Source: Thomasclavelia sp. (GTDB lineage: Bacteria > Bacillota_I > Bacilli_A > Erysipelotrichales > Coprobacillaceae). Taken from it: a DNA stretch of 8,000 nucleotides. Positions 1-5,875 of this stretch are shown here, one piece after another; the first letter of the stretch is position 1, and each line of letters opens with the position of its first letter. A program made the translations under genes and the position numbers. The stretch spans positions 1-8,000 of the forward strand of contig JAHHSU010000051.1 in NCBI GenBank assembly GCA_020025035.1, in the 5' to 3' direction. The notes beneath the pieces were generated by a model. It saw only the letters and a program-made list of their open reading frames with translations, searched no databases and had not been told where the DNA came from.

Positions 1-2521
1 AAATATCATTTTTTTTAGTTTCATCTAAATTCTCATCATCAAAATCAAAAAGATTTGTTTCAGTTAATTTAATAGGTTGCTTATCTACTTGACTTGAAAA
101 TGTTTGATTATTAGATGCTACAATAATTTGATCATTAAATGAATAGAATACATTTTTATCTTTATCAAATGATAAGTTAAACTTACTATCTATAGAAGAA
201 CATTGATAATCACTAAAAAGCAAATGATGCTGTTGAAATTGAGTATCAATAATACTAAACGTGTCCCCATCACTAATTAAAGCATTATTTATAATTTGTT
301 CGTTAGTTTTAACTTTCTTAAATAAAGGAACTCCTTTTGATGTACGGGAACTTGCTGGAATATTAGATAAATCTATTTTTTTAATTCCACCTTTTTGACT
401 GATTAAAACTAAATAGTTAGGACAAGTTGGATTAAAACTTTGTAACGATACAATTGAATCATTAGGTAGGTTCATTCCTTTAATTCCTGATGCTTTTAAT
501 CCTAAAACACTAATTAATTCTTCGCTATACAAACATCCTTGTCCTTTACTACTTACTAATATTAAACCATCTTGTCCATGAGTTAAGGTAACATCAACTA
601 GTACATCTTCTTCTTTTAAGCCCATACATTTAATCGGTTTAGAATATCTAGTTACTTCAAAGTCTTTTAAGCTTGTACGCTTAATTTGTCCATTTTTAGA
701 GACTAACGTAATGTAATATGGCAAATCAAAGGAATGAACTAGAATTGATTTTACAATTTTTTCATCATTATTGCACTTAACCAAATAACTAATATGTTTT
801 CCTACATCTTTCCATTTAAATTCTTCTAATTCGTTAATAGGAATAAATAAATAGTTCCCTTTACTAGTAAATACTAATAATTTATTAATAGTATTTGCTT
901 GAAAAGTAGAAAGCAAAATGTCATCTTCTTTTTTTCCAAAAATACTTTTTTCTTTTGCTTTATATGCACGTGGAGTTAAGCGTTTAATATAACCATCTCT
1001 AGTAACAGTAATAAAAACGTCTTCCTTAATAATCATTGCATCTTTGTCAATTGTAATTTCTTCAATCTCATCTTTTATTTGACTCATTCTAGGAACCTTA
1101 TATTTTTGTTTTGTTGTAGTTAACTCTTCTACAATAACCTTTTTTAGTTCTTCCTTATCATTTAATATTATTTGTAAACGAGAAATTAAATCACTTAGGT
1201 TTTGATGTTCTTTTGTTAAAGCATCAATATCAGTATTAGTTAAGCGATATAGTTGTAACATAACAATTGCTTCAGCCTGTAATTCTGTAAAATCGAATAA
1301 TTTTATTAAATTTTCTTTTGCGTTTGATTTATTTAAACTTGATCTAATTGTTTTGACTACATCGTCTAGTATATCAATTGCTTTAATTAGACCTTCTACA
1401 ATATGTTGTCTTTTAGATGCCTTTTCTAAATCATACTGACTACGTTTAGTTACAACCTCAATTTGATGTTCAATATAAGAATCTAGAATTTCAATTAATC
1501 CCATTAATGTTGGTCTTTTATTTTTAATCGCAACAATATTATAATGATAATTTTTTTGTAAATCTGTATTTTTGTATAAATAATTTAATATATTTTGTAC
1601 ATTTGCATCTTTTTTTACTTCTATAATAATACGTAGTCCATCACGATCAGATTCATCTCTTACTTCTGCAATACCATCTATACTTTTATTAAAACGAATT
1701 TCATCTATTTTTCGCACTAAATCAGCTTTATTAACTTCATAAGGAATTTCCTCTACAACAATTAAACTATGATTTTTTTCACTGGTAATACTCACTTTTG
1801 AGCGAATGACAACTTTTCCTTTCCCAGTTTTAAAGGCATTTATAATCCCTTGTTTTCCTTCTACAATCGCTCCTGTAGGAAAATCCGGACCTTTAATAAT
1901 TTTTGTTAAATCTAATAATGTCGATTCAGGATGTTGGATTCTAAAAATTGTTGCATCTATAACTTCTTCAAAATTATGTGGTGGAATATCAGTAGCATAT
2001 CCTGCTGATATTCCAGTTGCTCCATTTACTAATATATTAGGATATTTGGCTGGTAAAACTGTTGGTTCATATTCAGTATCATCAAAATTAAGCGACATTG
2101 GTACTGTCTCTTTATCAATGTCTTGTAATAAATCTAATGCAATTGGAGAAAGTCTTGCTTCTGTATAACGCATTGCAGCTGCTGGATCATTATCAATAGA
2201 TCCATTGTTTCCTTGCATATCAACAAGTGGTACACGCATTTTCCAATCTTGTGATAATCTAACCATTGCATCATATACTGATGAATCACCATGAGGATGA
2301 TAGTTCCCTATTACATTCCCTACTGTTTTTGCAGATTTACGATATGGTTTACTAGGAATATTACCTTCTTTGTACATTGCATACAAAATACGTCGTTGCA
2401 CTGGCTTTAATCCATCTCTTACATCAGGTAATGCTCTATCTTGAATAATATATTTTGAATATCTACCAAAACGTTCTCCTATAATTTCTTCAAAAGGAAT
2501 TTGAATTTTTTTATCAGACAT
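1..2521 (-). CDS. parC: DNA topoisomerase IV subunit A, partial (3' end outside window)
   Basis: This is the DNA-cleaving and rejoining subunit of topoisomerase IV, which with ParE separates linked daughter chromosomes and relaxes supercoils in the cytoplasm. My translation from the ATG at 2521 gives 840 codons without a stop before the left edge. The winged-helix region holds the quinolone-determining motif HPHGDSSVYD (residues 75-84, with Ser80 and Asp84) and the catalytic tyrosine Tyr119 in AAMRYTE. A C-terminal beta-pinwheel begins near residue 495 (GYIKRL repeat near 504). The QRRGGKG-type GyrA box expected in its first blade is absent (PRAYKAKEKSIFGKK instead), and GNNGSIDND and SSRTSKGVPL are ParC-like, so this is ParC and not GyrA. 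The start is supported by TAGGAGGG at 2527-2534. It lies 10 nt after parE in the same operon. Gram-positive ParC proteins usually have about 800-825 residues, so the acidic tail after about residue 805 is longer than usual. Confidence 0.96.
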   Translation of the reverse strand, partial: MSDKKIQIPFEEIIGERFGRYSKYIIQDRALPDVRDGLKPVQRRILYAMYKEGNIPSKPYRKSAKTVGNVIGNYHPHGDSSVYDAMVRLSQDWKMRVPLVDMQGNNGSIDNDPAAAMRYTEARLSPIALDLLQDIDKETVPMSLNFDDTEYEPTVLPAKYPNILVNGATGISAGYATDIPPHNFEEVIDATIFRIQHPESTLLDLTKIIKGPDFPTGAIVEGKQGIINAFKTGKGKVVIRSKVSITSEKNHSLIVVEEIPYEVNKADLVRKIDEIRFNKSIDGIAEVRDESDRDGLRIIIEVKKDANVQNILNYLYKNTDLQKNYHYNIVAIKNKRPTLMGLIEILDSYIEHQIEVVTKRSQYDLEKASKRQHIVEGLIKAIDILDDVVKTIRSSLNKSNAKENLIKLFDFTELQAEAIVMLQLYRLTNTDIDALTKEHQNLSDLISRLQIILNDKEELKKVIVEELTTTKQKYKVPRMSQIKDEIEEITIDKDAMIIKEDVFITVTRDGYIKRLTPRAYKAKEKSIFGKKEDDILLSTFQANTINKLLVFTSKGNYLFIPINELEEFKWKDVGKHISYLVKCNNDEKIVKSILVHSFDLPYYITLVSKNGQIKRTSLKDFEVTRYSKPIKCMGLKEEDVLVDVTLTHGQDGLILVSSKGQGCLYSEELISVLGLKASGIKGMNLPNDSIVSLQSFNPTCPNYLVLISQKGGIKKIDLSNIPASSRTSKGVPLFKKVKTNEQIINNALISDGDTFSIIDTQFQQHHLLFSDYQCSSIDSKFNLSFDKDKNVFYSFNDQIIVASNNQTFSSQVDKQPIKLTETNLFDFDDENLDETKKNDI

Positions 2522-2526
2522 AAATA

Positions 2527-2534
2527 CCCTCCTA
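2527..2534 (-). promoter_or_regulatory. parC ribosome binding site overlapping the parE stop codon
   Basis: On the minus strand the sequence reads TAGGAGGG, in which TAG (2534-2532) is the parE stop codon. The GGAGG core (2528-2532) shares the G of that stop codon and ends 6 nt before the parC ATG at 2521. A ribosome finishing parE therefore sits on the parC initiation region, which suggests translational coupling that would keep the two subunits in balance. The overlap is seen directly; coupling is inferred. Confidence 0.85.
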
Positions 2535-4466
2535 CTCTAATACAAATGAGTCTTCTAGTGAAAACTTAACATTTTCTTCAATCCATTCTCTTCTAGGCTC
2601 AACTTTATCTCCCATTAATGTTGTAACTCTTCTTTCTGCAATAGTAGCATCGTCAACAGTTACTTGAATTAATGTTCTTGTTTCTGGATTCATTGTTGTT
2701 TCCCATAATTGATCTGCATTCATTTCACCTAAACCTTTATATCGTTGCACTGTATATCCATTACCAATCTTCTTTTTAGCATTGTCCAATTCTTCATCGT
2801 TCCATGCATATTCTATTTTTTCTTTTTTTCCTTCTTTTTTTGATACTTTATATAAAGGAGGTAATGCAATATATACCTTACCTGCTTGAATTAATTCGCG
2901 CATATAACGGTAAAAAAAAGTTAATAGTAAAACTTGAATGTGTGCTCCATCTGTATCTGCATCTGTCATAATAACAACTTTATTATATCTACTTTCATCA
3001 GCATCAAAATTTGGCCCAACTCCAGCACCTATGGTATTAATAATTGTTGATATTTCTTCATTTTTTAAAATATCTTGCATATTTGCCTTTTCAGTATTAA
3101 TAACTTTTCCACGCAATGGAAGAATTGCTTGATATTTTCTATCTCTACCTTGTTTTGCACTTCCTCCTGCTGAATCACCTTCGACTAAATATAACTCATT
3201 TTTCTTTTTATCCTTTGATTGTGCTGGTGATAATTTACCACTTAAAATACGTTCTTGTTTTTGTGACTTTCCTTTTCGTGCATCTTCTCTTGCTTTTCTA
3301 GCTGCTTCACGAACTTGAGAAGCTTTAATCATTTTTTTTACTAATAAATCTGCAATAGACTTATTTTCTTCTAAATAAAAACTAAGCTTTTCTCCTACTA
3401 AATTATCGACTGCATATCTAGCTTCAGGTGTACCAAGTTTTGACTTTGTTTGCCCTTCAAATTGTAACAATTGTTCTGGAATCTTCACAGAAACGACTGC
3501 ACTCAATCCTTCTCTTACATCTGCTCCTTCAAGATTTTTTTCTTTTTCTTTTAAGAGATTATATTTTCTTGCATATTCATTAAAAACTCTTGTTAAAGCT
3601 GTTCTAAATCCTGTTTCGTGTGTTCCACCATCACTAGTTCGTACAAGATTAACAAAACTCATTGTATGCTCTTGATAAGAGTCAATAAACTGTAAAGCAC
3701 ATTCTATTTCTATTTCATTAACTACACCTTCTATATTAATAACTGGATGCAACACTTTTTTATCATCATTCATATAATGAATAAATGACTCTAGTCCTTT
3801 TTCGTACTTAAATGATTCGCTTTTTCCAGTACGTTCATCTACTAAATTAATTTCAATTCCTTTTAATAAAAATGCACTTTCTTTAAGTCTATCTAAAATT
3901 GTTGTATAGTTATATTCTGTTGTAGAAAATATCGTAGAATCAGGTAAAAAATGAATCGTAGAACCTGTTATAGAAGATTTACCGATCACTTGTAAATCAG
4001 AAACAATACTCCCGCCTTTTTCAAATCTTTGAAAATATTTTTTTTCATCACGACAAATTGTTATCTCTAGCCAACTAGATAAAGCATTTACAACACTTGC
4101 CCCTACTCCATGCAATCCTCCTGATGTTTTATATCCACCTTCTGAAGAAAATTTACCACCTGCATGAAGAACAGTTAAAATTACTTCTGTAGTATTTTTT
4201 CCAGATGAATGTTTTCCTACAGGATATCCTCTACCAAAATCTTGTACCATAATACTATTATCCTTACAAATAGTTACATTAATACTATTTCCATATCCCG
4301 ATAATGCTTCATCTATTGCATTATCTACAATTTCCCATACAAGATGATGTAATCCCCTAGAATCAGTAGAACCAATATACATTCCAGGACGTTTTCTAAC
4401 AGCTTCTAATCCTTCTAATATTTGTATACTTGATTCATCATATGTGTTTGTTACTTTATTAGTCAT
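2532..4466 (-). CDS. parE: DNA topoisomerase IV subunit B (ATPase)
   Basis: This is the ATPase subunit of topoisomerase IV, partner of ParC in chromosome decatenation. It has 644 residues, normal for Gram-positive ParE. The N-terminal GHKL ATPase domain shows EIVDNAIDEAL (catalytic Glu45, Mg-binding Asn49), DFGRGYPV (Asp76, adenine contact) and GGLHGVG (116-122). The transducer loop QTKSK with the ATP-contacting lysine is at 339-343. The TOPRIM metal site is visible as EGDSAGG (Glu429) and DADTDG (Asp502, Asp504, Asp506), and the C-terminal YKGLGEMN lies at 576-583. YKTSGGLHG (Thr, where GyrB usually has Val) and the HAGGKF context favour ParE over GyrB, as does the directly following parC. 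The start ATG is preceded by AGAAAGGA at 4474-4481 with 7 nt spacing. It is transcribed divergently from plsY, as in Bacillus and Staphylococcus. Confidence 0.97.
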   Translation of the reverse strand: MTNKVTNTYDESSIQILEGLEAVRKRPGMYIGSTDSRGLHHLVWEIVDNAIDEALSGYGNSINVTICKDNSIMVQDFGRGYPVGKHSSGKNTTEVILTVLHAGGKFSSEGGYKTSGGLHGVGASVVNALSSWLEITICRDEKKYFQRFEKGGSIVSDLQVIGKSSITGSTIHFLPDSTIFSTTEYNYTTILDRLKESAFLLKGIEINLVDERTGKSESFKYEKGLESFIHYMNDDKKVLHPVINIEGVVNEIEIECALQFIDSYQEHTMSFVNLVRTSDGGTHETGFRTALTRVFNEYARKYNLLKEKEKNLEGADVREGLSAVVSVKIPEQLLQFEGQTKSKLGTPEARYAVDNLVGEKLSFYLEENKSIADLLVKKMIKASQVREAARKAREDARKGKSQKQERILSGKLSPAQSKDKKKNELYLVEGDSAGGSAKQGRDRKYQAILPLRGKVINTEKANMQDILKNEEISTIINTIGAGVGPNFDADESRYNKVVIMTDADTDGAHIQVLLLTFFYRYMRELIQAGKVYIALPPLYKVSKKEGKKEKIEYAWNDEELDNAKKKIGNGYTVQRYKGLGEMNADQLWETTMNPETRTLIQVTVDDATIAERRVTTLMGDKVEPRREWIEENVKFSLEDSFVLE

Positions 4467-4506
4467 ATTATTATCCTTTCTATATTGTTTCTTTCTAATG
4501 TATTAT

Positions 4507-4535
4507 ATTATACCTAAAGTCTTTTATTTTTTAAA
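4507..4535 (-). promoter_or_regulatory. Probable sigma-A promoter of parE-parC
   Basis: On the minus strand a perfect -10 TATAAT lies at 4512-4507, with a weak -35 TTTAAA (4 of 6 matches) at 4535-4530 and a 17-nt spacer. Transcription would start near 4500, giving a leader of about 35 nt before the parE ATG. It is the only well-spaced candidate I see upstream of the operon. The -35 overlaps the AAAGGAA sequence of the opposite strand that could serve an upstream plsY start. Confidence 0.6.
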
Positions 4536-4550
4536 GGAATTTTGTATAAT
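4522..4550 (+). promoter_or_regulatory. Possible plsY promoter
   Basis: A perfect TATAAT at 4545-4550 has only a poor -35 (TTTTAT at 4522-4527, 17-nt spacer). If it is used, transcription would begin near 4557 and the mRNA would lack the ATG at 4549, leaving the ATG at 4573 as the start. An alternative, weaker set further upstream (TTGTTT at 4485, TATACC at 4509) would produce a longer mRNA. The region between the two divergent genes is so short that both promoters overlap. Confidence 0.4.
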
Positions 4551-4572
4551 GATTGTGGGAAGTGATAAAAAA

Positions 4573-5178
4573 ATGAACATTCAAACTCTAATACTAATGA
4601 TATTAGGTTATCTTTATGGATCTATTCCATTTGCATTAGTTATTGGAAAACTATTTTATAATAAAGATATTCGAAAATACGGATCTGGAAATTTAGGAGG
4701 AAGTAACGCAGGACGTGTACTTGGAAAAAAAGCAGGGTTAATCTGTATTATATTAGACATTTCTAAATGTATGATTAGTGTATTTATTACGCGACAACTT
4801 GCAACCATACTTCATTTACCAAATTATGCAATGTATCTAGTTGCATTAACCTGTGTATTAGGACATTGCTTTCCTATTTTTGCATCATTTAAAGGAGGAA
4901 AAGCAGTTTCTGTATTTTTTGGATATTTATTTGCAACAAATTTTTATATGTTTGCAATTGTAGGAATATGCTTTTTAACAGTTCTAAAAATATCTAAATA
5001 TGTATCATTAGCCTCTATAAGCTGCGCTATATTAATGATTATAATTACTCCATTTTTTCATTATGGTAGTATTGGATTTCTTACTAATTTTATTATTGTC
5101 GCACTTTTAATTTATCGTCATAAAGATAATATTTATAGAATTAAAAACAAAACAGAAAATAAAATTAAATGGATGTAG
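4573..5178 (+). CDS. plsY: Acyl-phosphate:glycerol-3-phosphate acyltransferase PlsY
   Basis: PlsY is an integral membrane enzyme that transfers an acyl group from acyl-phosphate (made by PlsX) to glycerol-3-phosphate, giving lysophosphatidic acid, the first step of phospholipid synthesis in most Gram-positives. All three family motifs are visible: GSGNLGGSNAGRVLGKKAG (37-55), GHCFPIFASFKGGKAV (97-112) and KYVSLASI (142-149). Hydrophobic segments lie near residues 4-26, 54-74, 87-106, 113-138 and 147-182, and the C-terminus is basic (YRHKDNIYR). With this start the protein is 201 residues, close to the usual 190-215, and begins MNIQTLILMILGYLYGSIPF, like characterised PlsY proteins; GGAAGTGA (4558-4565) with a 7-nt gap is a fair ribosome site. 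An in-frame ATG at 4549 behind AAAGGAA (4533-4539) would add eight residues and cannot be excluded. It is convergent with yneF and divergent from parE. Confidence 0.95.
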   Translation: MNIQTLILMILGYLYGSIPFALVIGKLFYNKDIRKYGSGNLGGSNAGRVLGKKAGLICIILDISKCMISVFITRQLATILHLPNYAMYLVALTCVLGHCFPIFASFKGGKAVSVFFGYLFATNFYMFAIVGICFLTVLKISKYVSLASISCAILMIIITPFFHYGSIGFLTNFIIVALLIYRHKDNIYRIKNKTENKIKWM

Positions 5179-5206
5179 AAAAAGAAAAATTGCTTTTTCT
5201 TTTTTT
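5179..5206 (+). terminator. Terminator of plsY, nearly all A/T
   Basis: Starting at the base after the plsY stop codon, AAAAAGAAAAA (5179-5189) pairs perfectly with TTTTTCTTTTT (5194-5204) around a TTGC loop, and the T run continues to 5206. The 11-bp stem has one G:C pair only. Because it is symmetric it could also stop minus-strand transcripts that read past the yneF terminator. Confidence 0.75.
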
Positions 5207-5210
5207 ATAC

Positions 5211-5238
5211 AAAAAAAATAAGAGGCTAACTCTTATTT
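5211..5238 (-). terminator. Rho-independent terminator of the sirA-like/yneF operon
   Basis: On the minus strand AAATAAGAG (5238-5230) pairs with CTCTTATTT (5224-5216) around a 5-nt loop, and the T run continues to 5211. The stem contains the yneF stop codon TAA (5235-5233), so the hairpin begins inside the gene. Confidence 0.82.
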
Positions 5239-5433
5239 ATATTGTGCATTCATTGATTTCATAACTCTTTTGATTTGTGCTTCTGATGGTTTTCTACCCA
5301 TTTCCATAAACATTGCACGAATCATTTTTTCATTAATAGGTGGATTCTTTTGCAATTGTTTTTTAAAATAATATCTTGCTCCAAAAAATCCTATTATAAC
5401 ACCTAATAATAGATATAATATCCCTTGTAACAT
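5233..5433 (-). CDS. yneF: UPF0154 (YneF) family small membrane protein
   Basis: The protein has 66 residues. One N-terminal hydrophobic helix (about residues 2-20, LQGILYLLLGVIIGFFGA) is followed by a basic stretch (RYYFKKQLQK) and the conserved cytoplasmic tail with NPPINEKMIRAMFMEMGRKPS (29-49) and a final MKSMNAQ. This layout and the NPPIN-E-M-R-M-MGxKPS pattern match the YneF/UPF0154 family found throughout Bacilli and Mollicutes. The function of the family is not established to my knowledge. The start is set by GGAGG at 5441-5445, 7 nt before the ATG. It lies 16 nt downstream of the SirA-like gene, so the two are probably co-transcribed, and it follows tkt and yneE in B. subtilis as well. 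Confidence 0.93.
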   Translation of the reverse strand: MLQGILYLLLGVIIGFFGARYYFKKQLQKNPPINEKMIRAMFMEMGRKPSEAQIKRVMKSMNAQYK

Positions 5434-5449
5434 CTTAATACCTCCATGC

Positions 5450-5809
5450 TTATTTCTTTTCTAGTATAACATAGTTTTCATTACTTTGCAAAATGATATT
5501 TCTAAGTGCATAAAAATTTTTAGAACATACTCCATAAATGCAATGTGGTCTAACCTGTATGATGCTTGTAGCACCTGTTATATTATTTTTTAAATAGTGT
5601 GTATTTGAAAAGAAATGATAATCCTCCCTATCTTTAAAATTGTTTTGAATTAAATGATGTACTTCCTCATTAGAATCAAATATTAGATTAATTTGTTGTT
5701 GTACAAAATTATTCATATTTTGATTTAATATTTGTTCAATTAAGACTGGATATTGTTGAAATATATTAGTAAATTCTTTTTTTATCTTATAAATATAAAA
5801 ATGTTCCAT
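5450..5809 (-). CDS. sirA: SirA (YneE)-like protein, candidate DnaA inhibitor
   Basis: This small protein of 119 residues has no signal peptide or membrane segment. The N-terminus MEHFYIYKIKKEFTNIF closely resembles the start of B. subtilis SirA/YneE as I remember it (MERHYYTYLIKEEFANHYF). The C-terminal half (GATSIIQVRPHCIYGV, then a helix and a hydrophobic strand YVILEKK) fits the same alternation. SirA binds domain I of DnaA and blocks chromosome replication initiation during sporulation. Position strengthens the call: in B. subtilis yneE lies between tkt and yneF, exactly as here. I chose the ATG at 5809 because AAAGGGGA lies 6 nt upstream (5816-5823) and because it places the SirA-like motif at the N-terminus; the in-frame ATG at 5854 would add 15 residues with no homology and sits in the tkt terminator. 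It is shorter than B. subtilis SirA (about 148 residues), so the function may differ. No alignment was run. Confidence 0.7.
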   Translation of the reverse strand: MEHFYIYKIKKEFTNIFQQYPVLIEQILNQNMNNFVQQQINLIFDSNEEVHHLIQNNFKDREDYHFFSNTHYLKNNITGATSIIQVRPHCIYGVCSKNFYALRNIILQSNENYVILEKK

Positions 5810-5852
5810 GAAAAATCCCCTTTCCCAATATGTATCATATACTAGAAATTGC

Positions 5853-5875
5853 AAAAAAAAAGGCGAATTACGCCT
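5853..5875 (-). terminator. Rho-independent terminator of tkt, upstream of the sirA-like gene
   Basis: On the minus strand AGGCG (5875-5871) pairs with CGCCT (5865-5861) around TAATT, followed by eight T (5860-5853). The first stem bases are the AG of the tkt stop codon TAG (5876-5874). The stem is only 5 bp but four pairs are G:C, unusual in such AT-rich sequence. It should end or attenuate tkt transcripts before the SirA-like gene. Confidence 0.8.

Noticed and set aside
1806..2168. 120-residue plus-strand open frame
   Set aside because: It lies fully antisense to parC in the conserved catalytic region, has no ribosome site and no family resemblance.
2938..3301. Two short plus-strand open frames inside parE
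   Set aside because: Both are antisense to the strongly conserved TOPRIM region and linker of ParE; their hydrophobic composition merely reflects the complement of charged codons.
1..4466. GyrA/GyrB instead of ParC/ParE
   Set aside because: The first pinwheel blade lacks a GyrA box, ParE has the KTSGGLHG signature, and plsY-parE-parC order is the typical Gram-positive topoisomerase IV arrangement.
4444..4572. Extended plsY starting at 4444
   Set aside because: The added residues overlap the parE start codon and promoter region and have no counterpart in PlsY proteins; starts at 4573 or 4549 have ribosome sites.
5810..5854. Longer N-terminus of the SirA-like gene from 5854
   Set aside because: The extra 15 residues start at the end of the tkt terminator's T run and precede a strong AAAGGGGA ribosome site for the ATG at 5809, where the family-like sequence begins.
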